Positions 42,221 through 51,015 of a stretch of DNA of 64,000 nucleotides are shown here, one piece after another (position 1 is the stretch's first letter; the number at the start of each line of letters is the position of its first letter). Origin of the DNA: Microbispora sp. H13382 (GTDB taxonomy: Bacteria; Actinomycetota; Actinomycetes; Streptosporangiales; Streptosporangiaceae); NCBI RefSeq assembly GCF_014161445.1, contig NZ_JABBXA010000006.1:248001-312000 (forward strand), given 5' to 3'. The position numbers were made by a program, and so were the translations under genes. The notes beneath the pieces were generated by a model. The model searched no databases and was not told the DNA's origin. It saw only the letters and a list, made by a program, of their open reading frames with translations.

Positions 42221-43648
42221 TCAGGCAGCGATGGGCAGGTAGACGCGGAACCTCGTGTCGCCGGGGCGCGACTCCACCCGGATGTCCCCGTGGTGCTTGT
42301 TGACGACGATCCGATAGGAGATGTCCAGGCCCAGACCGGTGCCCTCACCGACGGGCTTGGTGGTGAAGAACGGCTCGAAGATGCGGGGCCGGACCTCGGG
42401 CGGGATGCCGGTGCCGGTGTCGCCGACCTCGACGATCAGGTGGCCGTCCTTCCGCCGGGTACGGAGGGTCAGCGTGCCCGCGCCGTCCATCGCGCCGAGC
42501 GCGTTGTCGATGAGGTTGGTCCACACCTGGTTCAGCTCCGCCGCGTACGCGGGGATGGGCGGCAGCGACCGGTCGTACTCCTTGACCGTGCGCACGGCCT
42601 CGGGGATCTTGCCCTGCAGCATGGTCAGCGTGGCGTCGAGCAGATCGTGTACGTCGACGGTCTGGTGCGGGGCGCGGTCGAGCTGGGAGTACTGCTTCGC
42701 GGCGGCGACCAGACCGGAGATCCGGTTGACCGTGTCGTCGATCTCGCACATCAGCAGCTCGGTGTCGACGGTGTAGGTGAGCCATCGGACCGCCGGCTCC
42801 AGGTTGTCCTCGCCCACCGCCCCGGCGATCTGGTCGAGCCAGGCCGCGTCGACGCCCCCGGCCACCAGCGTCGCCGCCAGGTCCCAGCCGCCGACGATGT
42901 CGTGGTCGTCCAGCCAGTCGGCCACCGCGTCCTCGGCGTCGGACCGCGCCAGCGGGGACAGCTCGGGGGCGGACGCGGCGCGCTTGACCGCGTCCTCCTG
43001 CAGCTCCACCAGGTCGTGCAGCTGGCTGCCGTCCAGCCGCCCGTCGGCGATCATGGCGAGCTTCTGCCGCATGCCCGCGACCCGCCCGCGCAGCGCGGAC
43101 GTGGCGCGCACGGCGGCGGCCGCCGGGTTGTTCAGCTCGTGCGTCAATCCGGCCGACAGCGAGCCGAGCGCGAGCAGCCGCTCCCGTTCGCCGACGATCG
43201 TCTGCGTGGCGCGCATGCCGAGGAACAACCCCTCCAGCAGGTGCATCGCCATCGGGAACCACTCGCGCACGCACGCCCCGATGACCTCGGCCGGCAGCAC
43301 GAAGAACTCGGCGTCGGTGAGCGCGGTCAGCGTGTTCAGGTAGAGCTGGGAGAACTCGCCGGTGATGTACGCCTGGGTGGCGCCGCCGTACACGCCGCGC
43401 TGGTCGGTGCGGCTCACCTCGACCTCGTCGCCCTGCACCCGCCTGCTCATCGCGACCGCACCGCTCAGCAGCACGAAGAAGCAGGTGGCCGGCTCGCCCT
43501 CCTGGAAGACGCTGCTCCCCGCGAGCCGCCGCTCCACCCGGCCCGCCTCCGACAGCCGGGCGAGCTGCGCCTCGTTCAGCGCCTCGAACAGGAAGAGCGT
43601 GCGCAGCTCGCCGGGCGACAGGGTCGGCTCACTCGGCTGGTCGGTCAT
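42221..43648 (-). CDS. sensor histidine kinase with cyclic-nucleotide-binding-like input domain
   Basis: 475 residues, no membrane helices. Residues about 15-130 are a cNMP-binding-type beta barrel ([44 protein letters not shown]). The phospho-acceptor is [16 protein letters not shown] (His about 170). The ATPase domain (about 365-475) has [22 protein letters not shown] and [12 protein letters not shown]. Starts inside the stop of the receiver-TrxR fusion gene (ATGA), so the two are made together and probably form one redox-sensing phosphorelay. Confidence 0.88.
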   Translation of the reverse strand: MTDQPSEPTLSPGELRTLFLFEALNEAQLARLSEAGRVERRLAGSSVFQEGEPATCFFVLLSGAVAMSRRVQGDEVEVSRTDQRGVYGGATQAYITGEFSQLYLNTLTALTDAEFFVLPAEVIGACVREWFPMAMHLLEGLFLGMRATQTIVGERERLLALGSLSAGLTHELNNPAAAAVRATSALRGRVAGMRQKLAMIADGRLDGSQLHDLVELQEDAVKRAASAPELSPLARSDAEDAVADWLDDHDIVGGWDLAATLVAGGVDAAWLDQIAGAVGEDNLEPAVRWLTYTVDTELLMCEIDDTVNRISGLVAAAKQYSQLDRAPHQTVDVHDLLDATLTMLQGKIPEAVRTVKEYDRSLPPIPAYAAELNQVWTNLIDNALGAMDGAGTLTLRTRRKDGHLIVEVGDTGTGIPPEVRPRIFEPFFTTKPVGEGTGLGLDISYRIVVNKHHGDIRVESRPGDTRFRVYLPIAA

Positions 43649-45303
43649 CTGTCCTCCAGATAGCGGTGCACGAGCGAGACCGCCATGGCGCCCTCTCCCA
43701 CGGCCGAGGCGACCCGCTTGACCGAACCGGCCCGCACGTCGCCGGCCGCGAAGACGCCGGGCATGCTCGACTCCAGGTGGTAGGGGTCCCTGGAGGGCGT
43801 CCACCCGGGCGGGCGGCGGCCGTCCGCGAGCAGGTCGGAGCCGGTCAGCACGTAGCCGCTTCCGTCGCGGGCGACCACGTCGCCGAGCCAGTCGGTGCGC
43901 GGTTCCGCCCCGATGAAGACGAACAGCCACGACGCCGGCACGGACGTCGTCCGGCCGGTCCGCCCGTCGCACAGGATCAGGCGCTCAAGGTGGTCGCGGC
44001 CCTCGCCGCCGACCACCTGGGTGCGCGGATGGACCTCGATCGCCGCAATGGCCTCGATCTGGTCGATCAGGTAGCGCGACATCGACCGGGTGAGGTCGTC
44101 GCCCCGGATGAGGATGTGCACCTTGCGGGCGAACCGGGAGAAGTACACCGCCGCCTGCCCGGCCGAGTTCGCCCCGCCCACGATGTAGACCTCTTCGCCG
44201 GCGCAGCTCGGGGCCTCCGTGGCGGCCGCGCCGTAGAAGACGCCCCGGCCGGTCAGGTCGGCCAGGCCGGGCGCGTCCAGGAGCCGGTACGACACCCCGG
44301 TCGCCAGCACGACCGTGTGCGCCGTCACGGCGGTGCCGTCGCCGAAGCGCAGCAGGGTGGCCGAGCCGCTGCGGTCGAGGCCGACGACCTCGCGGGTGGT
44401 GAGCAGTTCCGCCTCGAACTTCAGCGCCTGCCTGCGGGCGCGGTCGGTGAGCTGGGCGCCGGAGACCCCGTCGGGGAAGCCCAGGTAGTTCTCGATGCGG
44501 CTGCTCTGCCCGGCCTGCCCGCCGGTGGCCCGCTGCTCCACGAGCAGGGTCCGCAGCCCCTCGGACGCGCCGTACACCGCGGCGCCGAGGCCCGCGGGGC
44601 CCGCGCCGATCACGGCGAGGTCGTAGACCTCCGAGGCCGGGGTGGTGGCCATGCCGACGTGCGCGGCGAGATCGGCCTCCGTGGGCCGCGCCAGGGCCTT
44701 GCCGTCCGTGGTGATCACCACGGGCACGTCCGTCTCGCTCATCCCGGCGGCGGCCAGCAGCCGTGCGCCCTCGGCCTCGTCGGCGCGCAGCCAGCGGTAC
44801 GGCACGAGGTTGCGGGCCAGGAAGTCGCGCACCGCGAACGACTGCGCCGACCAGCGATGGCCCACGATCTTGGTCTCCGGCATCGTCACGACGGGAGCGG
44901 CGAGCCAGGACTCCAGCAGCGCGTCCAGCACCGGATAGAGCTTCTCCTCCGGCGGGTTCCACGGTTTGAGCAGGTAGTGGTCGAGGTCGACGATGTTGAT
45001 CGCGTTGATGGCCGCGTCCGTGTCCGCGTAGGCGGTCAGCAGCACTCTGCGCGCCAGCGGGAAGACGTCCATGGCGGCCTCGAGGAACTCGATGCCGTTC
45101 ATCTGGGGCATCCGGTAGTCGGCCAGGATGACGGCGACCTGCTCGCCGCGCAGTTTGATCTCGCGCAGCGCGTCGAGCGCGCTGGGGCCGGACTCGGCCC
45201 GGATCACGCGGTAGCGGTCGCCGTATCGGCGGCGGACGTCACGAGCCACCGCCCGGGAGACGGAAGGGTCGTCGTCGACGGTAAGGATCGCGGCATTCTG
45301 CAC
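43645..45303 (-). CDS. receiver domain fused to thioredoxin-reductase-like flavoprotein
   Basis: 552 residues. 1-125: CheY-like receiver, ILTVDDDPSVSRAV with phospho-Asp in LADYRMPQMNG and Lys in YLLKPW. About 140-215: thioredoxin/glutaredoxin-like segment without CxxC. About 222-550: FAD/NAD(P) two-domain oxidoreductase (AVIGAGPAGLGAAVYGASEG, YIVGGANSAGQAAVYFSR, VFAAGDVR). The redox CxxC of true thioredoxin reductase is absent (GAAATEAPSC at that place), so electrons may go elsewhere. Encoded just before, and coupled to, the sensor kinase. This fusion is known in other actinobacteria. Confidence 0.88.
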   Translation of the reverse strand: MQNAAILTVDDDPSVSRAVARDVRRRYGDRYRVIRAESGPSALDALREIKLRGEQVAVILADYRMPQMNGIEFLEAAMDVFPLARRVLLTAYADTDAAINAINIVDLDHYLLKPWNPPEEKLYPVLDALLESWLAAPVVTMPETKIVGHRWSAQSFAVRDFLARNLVPYRWLRADEAEGARLLAAAGMSETDVPVVITTDGKALARPTEADLAAHVGMATTPASEVYDLAVIGAGPAGLGAAVYGASEGLRTLLVEQRATGGQAGQSSRIENYLGFPDGVSGAQLTDRARRQALKFEAELLTTREVVGLDRSGSATLLRFGDGTAVTAHTVVLATGVSYRLLDAPGLADLTGRGVFYGAAATEAPSCAGEEVYIVGGANSAGQAAVYFSRFARKVHILIRGDDLTRSMSRYLIDQIEAIAAIEVHPRTQVVGGEGRDHLERLILCDGRTGRTTSVPASWLFVFIGAEPRTDWLGDVVARDGSGYVLTGSDLLADGRRPPGWTPSRDPYHLESSMPGVFAAGDVRAGSVKRVASAVGEGAMAVSLVHRYLEDR

Positions 45304-45345
45304 ATCTCACACGGTACTGGCGGACCTCTGACAGATGGCACTCCC

Positions 45346-45359
45346 GGGACATAGGTCCC
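45346..45359. promoter_or_regulatory. DevR/DosR-like palindrome between divergent genes
   Basis: GGGAC-ATAG-GTCCC matches the core of the mycobacterial DosR box (GGGAC-N4-GTCCC). It lies 43 bases upstream of the receiver-TrxR start and 74 bases upstream of the CBS-BON start. Confidence 0.6.
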
Positions 45360-45432
45360 ACAGTGCGGTGACGTTCGCCGGTCGCCCCGCCGCCGGTCGT
45401 GGCCAAGGCTGGGGGAGACGAAGGAGGACGCC

Positions 45433-46128
45433 ATGCCGATGACCGTCCGGGACGTCATGAACAGGTTCGTGGTGGCGGTCGAGGCGACGGCCTCCTTCAG
45501 CGACGTGGTCACCGCCATGTGCCGGTTCCATGTCGGCGCCGTACCGGTCGTGGACGGGGACCGGCGCGTGATCGGCATGGTGAGCGACGAGGACCTGCTG
45601 CTCAAGGACCTGGACCGGCGGCCCGGCGACCTGTTCATCGAGGGCCCGTCCCGCCGCAGGGAGCGCAGGAAGGCGAGGGGCCGCACCGTCTCCCAGATCA
45701 TGACCAGCCCCGCGATCACGGTCACCGAGGACACCCTGCTGCGCCGGGCCGCCTGGCTGATGCACTGCAACAGGATCAAGGAGCTTCCGGTGGTGGACGG
45801 GCAGAGCGGCCGCATCACCGGGCTGGTCAAACAGTCGGACCTGATCAGGGCGTTCTGCCGGCCGGGGGAGGACATCCGTGACGACGTCCTGGAGGTCGTG
45901 GCCCGCTATTCGCGGCAGTGCGCCGTACGGGTCGAGGACGGGATCGTCCACCTCGACGGCGGCGTGGAGCGGCGGTCCCAGCTCCGCGCCCTGATCGACG
46001 AGGTCTGGCAGGTGGACGGCGTGGTGGACGTCGAGTCCTCCATGACGTACGAGACGGACGACGTGAGCCGGGTCGTCTCCGCGGGCGGGCCGTGGGGGAC
46101 CGGTCCGGCGGAAGGCGGTGAGAAGTGA
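45433..46128 (+). CDS. CBS-pair protein with C-terminal BON domain
   Basis: 231 residues. Two CBS motifs: VRDVMNRFVVAVEATASFSDVVTAM with VGAVPVVDGDRRVIGMVSDEDLL, and VSQIMTSPAITVTEDTLLRRAAWLM with IKELPVVDGQSGRITGLVKQSDLI. A BON domain follows (about 150-210, VRVEDGIVHLDGGVERRSQLRALIDEV). CBS pairs bind adenine nucleotides; single CBS-pair relatives are DosR-regulated in mycobacteria (Hrp1). AAGGAGG precedes the ATG. GTGA overlap with the next CBS gene. Confidence 0.88.
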   Translation: MPMTVRDVMNRFVVAVEATASFSDVVTAMCRFHVGAVPVVDGDRRVIGMVSDEDLLLKDLDRRPGDLFIEGPSRRRERRKARGRTVSQIMTSPAITVTEDTLLRRAAWLMHCNRIKELPVVDGQSGRITGLVKQSDLIRAFCRPGEDIRDDVLEVVARYSRQCAVRVEDGIVHLDGGVERRSQLRALIDEVWQVDGVVDVESSMTYETDDVSRVVSAGGPWGTGPAEGGEK

Positions 46129-46607
46129 TGAGCGTCGAGACCATGACGGCGTCCGAGGTGATGACCCGGACGCTCGTCACGGTGGAGCCGGAGGAGTCGC
46201 CGCTGATGGCGTGGGAGCTGATGTGGCGGGCCGGAGTCCATCATCTGCCGGTGGTGGACGATTACTGCCGGCTCGTCGGCGTCCTCGCGCGGGAGGACAT
46301 CGCCGGCAACTGGTCGGGCGGACCCGCCGAGCAGTCCCGGGCGCAGGTGCGCACGCTCGTGCGGGGCATGCGGTGTCCCCGCGCGGCCCCGGACACCCCG
46401 CTCTCCGAGATCGCCGCGCTGATGGCCGACTCCGGCTGCGGCGCGGTCCCCGTGCTCGGGCCGGACGACATCCTGCGGGGCCTGGTCACCACCACCGACG
46501 TGCTGATGGCGCTGGCCGGGAGGACGCCCCGTCCGTCCGCCGACATCGAGGACGTGAAGGGCGGCCTGTTCCATCTGGAGCCGGTGCCGCCCGTCACCTG
46601 TCCATGA
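46125..46607 (+). CDS. CBS-pair protein
   Basis: 160 residues. Two CBS motifs: [48 protein letters not shown], and [39 protein letters not shown]. Start is GTG 46125 in the preceding stop or ATG 46128. Probably partners the CBS-BON protein in adenylate sensing. The last 14 bases overlap the convergent dehydrogenase gene. Confidence 0.85.
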   Translation: MMSVETMTASEVMTRTLVTVEPEESPLMAWELMWRAGVHHLPVVDDYCRLVGVLAREDIAGNWSGGPAEQSRAQVRTLVRGMRCPRAAPDTPLSEIAALMADSGCGAVPVLGPDDILRGLVTTTDVLMALAGRTPRPSADIEDVKGGLFHLEPVPPVTCP

Positions 46608-47598
46608 GCAGGACGGCCGCTCCCTCGACCCGGTCGGCGGCCAGGTCGGCCAGGGCCCGGTCGGCCGAGTCGAAGGCATAGGGCGTCGTGGTGACCCGTG
46701 GATGATGACGGGCCGCCAGCCGCAGGAACTCCCGCCCGTCGGCGCGGGTGTTGGCCGTGACGCTGCGCAGCGTCCGCTCCTGGAACAGGTGGCGCTGGTA
46801 GTTCAGCACCGGGATGTCGGTGAGGTGGATCCCCGCCACCGCGAGCGTGCCGCCCCGGTCGAGCGCGCCCAGCGCGACCGGCACGAGGTCGCCCACCGGG
46901 GCGAACAGGATGGCCGCGTCCAGGGGCTCGGGCGGCGGATCCGCGCTGCCCGCCGCGGAGGCCGCGCCCAGCCGGAGCGCGAGCTCCCTGGCCGCCGCCG
47001 ACCTCGTCATCACGTGCACCGTCGCGCCCTCGGCGATCGCGATCTGGGCGGTCAGGTGGGCCGAGGCGCCGAACCCGTAGATCCCCAGCCGCCCGCCCGG
47101 CGGCAGGTCGGCGCGGACCAGCGCGCGGTATCCGATGATCCCCGCGCACAGCAGCGGCGCGAGCGTCTCCGCCGGGGTGTCCTCCGGCAGCGGGTAGACG
47201 TACGCCGCGGGAGCGGTCAGCAGCTCCGCGTAGCCGCCGTCGGCGTCCCATCCGGTGTAGGCGGACGCCGGGCAGAGGTTCTCCGCGCCACGCAGGCAGT
47301 AGTGGCACCGGCCGCAGGTCGAGCGCAGCCAGGCCACCCCCACCCGGGTGCCGACCGGCGGCCCCGCCGTGTCCGGGCCGAGCCCCGCCACCCGTCCCAC
47401 GACCTCGTGCCCCGGAACCGTACGGGGCCGTCTCGGGGGAAGGTCGCCCTCGGCGAGGTGCAGGTCGGTGCGGCAGACCGCGCACGCCTCGACCCGGACC
47501 AGCAGTTCCCCGGGCCCGGGCACGGGGTCCGGCAGCACGGCCCGCTCCAGCGGCCGCGTCGCCACCGGCCCCGGCCGGGCCACGACCCAGGCGTCCAT
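46594..47598 (-). CDS. zinc-dependent alcohol dehydrogenase (AdhP-like)
   Basis: 334 residues, MDR superfamily. Catalytic zinc site C in [23 protein letters not shown]; structural-zinc cysteines in [15 protein letters not shown]. Nucleotide fold [16 protein letters not shown]. The family reduces or oxidises primary alcohols with NAD. It follows the PNPOx gene by 7 bases with no own ribosome site, so translation is probably coupled. Confidence 0.87.
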   Translation of the reverse strand: MDAWVVARPGPVATRPLERAVLPDPVPGPGELLVRVEACAVCRTDLHLAEGDLPPRRPRTVPGHEVVGRVAGLGPDTAGPPVGTRVGVAWLRSTCGRCHYCLRGAENLCPASAYTGWDADGGYAELLTAPAAYVYPLPEDTPAETLAPLLCAGIIGYRALVRADLPPGGRLGIYGFGASAHLTAQIAIAEGATVHVMTRSAAARELALRLGAASAAGSADPPPEPLDAAILFAPVGDLVPVALGALDRGGTLAVAGIHLTDIPVLNYQRHLFQERTLRSVTANTRADGREFLRLAARHHPRVTTTPYAFDSADRALADLAADRVEGAAVLLMDR

Positions 47599-47605
47599 GA
47601 CGCGG

Positions 47606-48031
47606 CTATCCGTGCTGGATGCGCCGGCCGCTGATCTCGACGGGCGCGATCCGGACGTACAGCTCGCGCTCGCCGCCCGCCCAGGTCTCGACCGTCGTGT
47701 TCACGTCGCCGGTCACATGGTGGGCCCCGCCGCGGACGAGGACGCTCCAGCCCTCCCGGGTGCTCTCGTCGATCTGGTCGACCTCGAAGGCCACCATGAA
47801 GTCGGCCCCCTCGACCCCGGTGCGCAGGTCGGCGTCCATCGGGCCGCCGAGAGCGGTGCGGAACAGCACGGCGCCCTGCTCGACGGTGTAGTTGACCGGC
47901 AGGATCACCGGCCCGCTGGGGTTGTTGAACGCGATCCTGCCCACGCCGCCCGGGGAGATCAGCCGCAGGCACTCCTCGCGGTCGAGCCTGTCCAGGCGCG
48001 GCATGCCGGCGGGCGCGGTGTCTTCAGTCAT
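47606..48031 (-). CDS. pyridoxamine 5'-phosphate oxidase-family protein
   Basis: 141 residues, split-barrel flavin-binding fold: [63 protein letters not shown]. Small members bind FMN, F420 or heme; the substrate is not known, and it is unlikely to make vitamin B6. GGAGGT six bases before ATG 48031 decides the start. Upstream lies a DevR-like palindrome (48122), and similar proteins belong to hypoxia regulons in actinobacteria. Confidence 0.82.
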   Translation of the reverse strand: MTEDTAPAGMPRLDRLDREECLRLISPGGVGRIAFNNPSGPVILPVNYTVEQGAVLFRTALGGPMDADLRTGVEGADFMVAFEVDQIDESTREGWSVLVRGGAHHVTGDVNTTVETWAGGERELYVRIAPVEISGRRIQHG

Positions 48032-48121
48032 ACGGACCTCCAAAATGATCCTCAGCGGGCGTCGGCGACCAGTCTGCCGTTCCCATCCCTCCGGCGGCAC
48101 GGCGGTCCGTCACTTCCGGAG

Positions 48122-48135
48122 GGGCCGAAAGGCCC
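48122..48135. promoter_or_regulatory. second DevR/DosR-like palindrome
   Basis: GGGCC-GAAA-GGCCC fits the relaxed DosR core GGGNC-N4-GNCCC. It is 91 bases upstream of the PNPOx gene and 71 bases upstream of the divergent VOC gene. Confidence 0.5.
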
Positions 48136-48206
48136 GTGAACGCCTTGGCCGCCGCTTGCCCCAATCCGTCCTTCACCCGCATGCCCCGAATGGGCACAAC
48201 GGTCAC

Positions 48207-48614
48207 ATGGAAGTGCTGAGCAGCCGCATACTTCTGCGGCCGGCCGATCGGGCCGAGAGTCGCCGTTTCTACCGGGAGGTCCTGGGCCTGGCCGTCAGCC
48301 GGGAGTTCGGGGCGGCCGAGGATCCCGGGGTGGTGTTCTTCCTGGGGCAGGGGCTCCTCGAGGTCTCCCCGCGCGGCGCGGACGCCGTGGAGCCGGGCAC
48401 GGCGATCTGGATGCAGGTGCGCGACGTCCAGAAGGAGTACGACCGGCTGGTGGAGGCCGGTGTGCCGGTGTCCCGGCCGCCCCGGCTCGAACCGTGGGGG
48501 CTGGTCGAGATGTGGATCGAGGATCCCGACGGACTGCCGATCGTGCTGGTCGAGATCCCCGAGGGCCATCCGCTGCGGCGCGACCAGCGTTCCTTCGCAC
48601 CGCGCCCCGCCTGA
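48207..48614 (+). CDS. VOC-family (glyoxalase-like) protein
   Basis: 135 residues, one VOC module pair: LRPADRAESRRFYREVLGLAVSREFG ... GVVFFLGQGLLEVSPRG, and MWIEDPDGLPIVLVEIPEGHPL. Metal ligands would be Glu/His on the strands; the typical N-terminal His is not obvious. Function (isomerase, dioxygenase or binding) undetermined. The ATG has no ribosome site, so a leaderless message is possible. Confidence 0.78.
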   Translation: MEVLSSRILLRPADRAESRRFYREVLGLAVSREFGAAEDPGVVFFLGQGLLEVSPRGADAVEPGTAIWMQVRDVQKEYDRLVEAGVPVSRPPRLEPWGLVEMWIEDPDGLPIVLVEIPEGHPLRRDQRSFAPRPA

Positions 48615-48639
48615 GCCCGCCCCTCCGGGTGTGACGAAT

Positions 48640-48665
48640 TGAAGAATTCTTCATATTGGAATATG
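48640..48665. promoter_or_regulatory. two abutting palindromes, probable ArsR operators
   Basis: TGAAGAATTCTTCA (48640-48653, perfect) overlaps by two bases CATATT-GG-AATATG (48652-48665). AT-rich palindromes like these are typical ArsR/SmtB operators, and the ArsR gene lies two genes downstream in the same operon. Confidence 0.7.
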
Positions 48666-48695
48666 CTGTCCTCGCCGGACGGACGAGAGGACGAC

Positions 48696-48875
48696 ATGCA
48701 CGAGTTCACGGCGGAGCTGCGCGCCCGGCTCGGGGAGACGCGCGAGGAACTGCGGCGGGCGCGGGAGGCCGGCGACGAGCACGGAGTCCAGATCGCCTCC
48801 GGCCGGCTGGACAACCTGAAGCGGCTGGCCGCCGACCACGGGATCAGCCTGGAGGCGGCGGGAGAGGCGGAGTGA
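48696..48875 (+). CDS. small helical protein opening the ArsR-SulP operon
   Basis: 59 residues, one long amphipathic helix pair (EFTAELRARLGETREELRRAREAGDEHGVQIASGRLDNLKRLAADHGI), coiled-coil-like. Unrecognised family. GAGAGGA five or six bases before ATG 48696; the TTG at 48639 lies inside the operator and is rejected. Its stop overlaps the ArsR start (GTGA). Confidence 0.65.
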   Translation: MHEFTAELRARLGETREELRRAREAGDEHGVQIASGRLDNLKRLAADHGISLEAAGEAE

Positions 48876-49216
48876 CCCCGATGCCCGTTCCCCTCTATCA
48901 GGCCAAGGCCGACTTCTTCCGCACCTTAGGACACCCGGTGCGCATCCGCGTGCTCGAACTCCTGCGGGACGGCCCCCGCCCGGTCCGCGAACTGCTCGGC
49001 GAGATCGAGGTGGAGCAGTCGAACCTGTCCCAGCAGCTCGCCGTGCTGCGCCGTACCGGCCTGGTGAGCGCGGTCAGGGAGGGGGGCACAGTGGTCTACT
49101 CGCTGGCCACCCCTGACGTGGTGGACCTGCTCGCGGCGGCCCGGCGGATCCTCACCGACATGATCACTGGTCAGGGTGAGCTGCTGGCCGAGCTCCAGGC
49201 GGAGGCGGCGAAGTGA
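48872..49216 (+). CDS. ArsR-family transcriptional regulator
   Basis: 114 residues. Winged HTH: FFRTLGHPVRIRVLELLRDGPRPVRELLGEIEVEQSNLSQQLAVLRRTGLVSAVREGGTVVYSL. No CxC or DxH metal site is obvious, so it may sense redox or sulfur rather than a metal. GTG 48872 (ATG 48881 possible). GTGA overlap with the transporter; likely represses its own operon through the palindromes at 48640. Confidence 0.88.
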   Translation: MTPMPVPLYQAKADFFRTLGHPVRIRVLELLRDGPRPVRELLGEIEVEQSNLSQQLAVLRRTGLVSAVREGGTVVYSLATPDVVDLLAAARRILTDMITGQGELLAELQAEAAK

Positions 49217-50934
49217 CCGGCGCGGCCAGACTGCTGTACGGGCGGGTCGCGGGGCTGCTGCCCTCGCCCGCCGACTGGCGACCGGCCCGCCGCAGCCCCG
49301 GCCGGGACCTGATCGCCGGTCTCACGGTCGCGGTGGTGGCCCTGCCGCTCGCGCTGGCCTTCGGGGTCGGATCCGGTCTCGGCGCGCAGGCCGGCCTGGC
49401 GACCGCCGTCGTCGCGGGCGCGATAGCCGCCGTCTTCGGCGGCAGCAACCTCCAGGTCTCGGGCCCCACCGGGGCGATGACCGTCGTCCTCGTGCCGATC
49501 GTGCACACGCACGGCCCGGGCGGCGTTCTCGCGGTCGGCCTGCTCGCCGGGATCGTGCTCGTCGTGCTCGCGCTGGCCCGGGTCGGCAGGTACGCCCGCT
49601 ACATGCCCACCCCGGTCATCGAAGGTTTCACGGCGGGCATCGCCGTCGTGATCGCGCTGCAGCAGGTGCCCGCGGCGCTCGGCGTGAAGGGCGAGGGGGA
49701 GCGGGTGTGGCAGGCGGCCGGCGACGCGGTCGCGAACTTCGCGCGTGACCCGCGTCCGGTGCCGATCGTGATGGCGCTCGTGGTCGCGGGGGCCATGCTG
49801 CTGGGGGCGCGATGGCGGCCGGCGGTGCCGTTCTCCTTCCTCACGGTCGTGGCGGCCACGGTCGTGGCCGAGGTCGCCGGGCTGGACGTCGCCCGCATCG
49901 GGACCCTTCCGGCCGGGCTGCCCGCGCCGTCGATGGGCTTCCTCGACGCGGGCGCCATCACGTCGCTGCTCCCGGCGGCCCTCGCGGTGGCCGCCCTCGG
50001 GGCGCTGGAGAGCCTGCTGTGCGCCTCCGTCGCCGACGGCATGAGCGTGGGGGAGCGCCACGACCCCGACCGTGAGCTGTTCGGGCAGGGCCTGGCGAAC
50101 GTCGTCTCCCCGCTCTTCGGCGGCATCCCCGCCACCGCCGCGATCGCCCGTACCGCCGTCAACGTCCGCTCGGGCGCGCGCTCACGCCTGGCCGCCCTCG
50201 CGCACGCCGTCGTGCTGGCCGTCATCGTGTTCAGCGCGGGCGGCCTGGTGGGGCGCATCCCGCTCGCGGCGCTGGCCGGGGTGCTGCTGGCCACGACGGT
50301 CCGCATGGTCGAGGTCGGGTCGCTGCGCGCGATCGCCCGGGCCACCCGGGGCGACGCCGCGGTCATGGTCCTCACCTTCGCCGTGACCGTCGTCTTCGAC
50401 CTCGTCACCGCCGTCGCGGTCGGCGTCGGCGTCGCGATCGTGCTCGCCCTGCGGGCCGTCGCGCGCAGCGCCCAGATCGAGCAGGTCCCGCTGGAGACCG
50501 GCGACCACGGCGACGAGGAACGGCGCCTGCTGGCCGAGCACATCGTGGCCTACCGGTTCGACGGACCGCTGTTCTTCGGCGCGGCCCACCGTTTCCTGCT
50601 GGAGCTGTCGGAGGTCGCCGACGTGCGGGTGGTCGTCCTGCGCATGTCGCGCGTTTCCACGATCGACGCCACCGGCGCGGGCGTCCTCGGCGACGTGATC
50701 ACCCGGCTGGAGGGCAGAGGGATCACCGTGCTGCTGTCGGGCATCCGGCCGGGTCACGACGAGGTCCTCAGCGGGCTCGGGGTGGCCGATCACCTCCGCC
50801 GCGACGGGCTCGTCTTCCCGGACACGCCGGCCGCGATCGCCCACGCCAGGACACTGCTCGGACTCCCGTCCGCGCCGCCGCCGGCCCCGGTTGTCACGGC
50901 ACGCCACCCCGACGTTCCCGCGCCGACGGTGTGA
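49213..50934 (+). CDS. SulP-family anion transporter with STAS domain
   Basis: 573 residues. About 12 membrane helices; SulP landmarks LIAGLTVAVVALPLALAFG, NLQVSGPTGAMTVVL, MPTPVIEGFTAGIAVVIALQQ, ALESLLCASVADGM. A C-terminal STAS domain (about 435-545) has VVVLRMSRVSTIDATGAGVL. Transports sulfate, bicarbonate or related anions; the pairing with an ArsR gene is known in actinobacteria but the ion cannot be inferred. GTG start inside the ArsR stop. Confidence 0.9.
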   Translation: MTGAARLLYGRVAGLLPSPADWRPARRSPGRDLIAGLTVAVVALPLALAFGVGSGLGAQAGLATAVVAGAIAAVFGGSNLQVSGPTGAMTVVLVPIVHTHGPGGVLAVGLLAGIVLVVLALARVGRYARYMPTPVIEGFTAGIAVVIALQQVPAALGVKGEGERVWQAAGDAVANFARDPRPVPIVMALVVAGAMLLGARWRPAVPFSFLTVVAATVVAEVAGLDVARIGTLPAGLPAPSMGFLDAGAITSLLPAALAVAALGALESLLCASVADGMSVGERHDPDRELFGQGLANVVSPLFGGIPATAAIARTAVNVRSGARSRLAALAHAVVLAVIVFSAGGLVGRIPLAALAGVLLATTVRMVEVGSLRAIARATRGDAAVMVLTFAVTVVFDLVTAVAVGVGVAIVLALRAVARSAQIEQVPLETGDHGDEERRLLAEHIVAYRFDGPLFFGAAHRFLLELSEVADVRVVVLRMSRVSTIDATGAGVLGDVITRLEGRGITVLLSGIRPGHDEVLSGLGVADHLRRDGLVFPDTPAAIAHARTLLGLPSAPPPAPVVTARHPDVPAPTV

Positions 50935-50972
50935 TCGGCGTACGACTCCCCGTAGGCTCTCGTTTGTAAGAG

Positions 50973-50994
50973 TGGTAGCCTTAATTTCCTACCA
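50973..50994. promoter_or_regulatory. inverted repeat ahead of the LanC-like gene
   Basis: TGGTAG-N10-CTACCA, with an AT-rich centre (CCTTAATTTC), 22 bases upstream of the start. Spacing fits a dimeric repressor or a promoter element. Confidence 0.45.
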
Positions 50995-51015
50995 GCTTTG
51001 TGGGAGACTGGGGTG

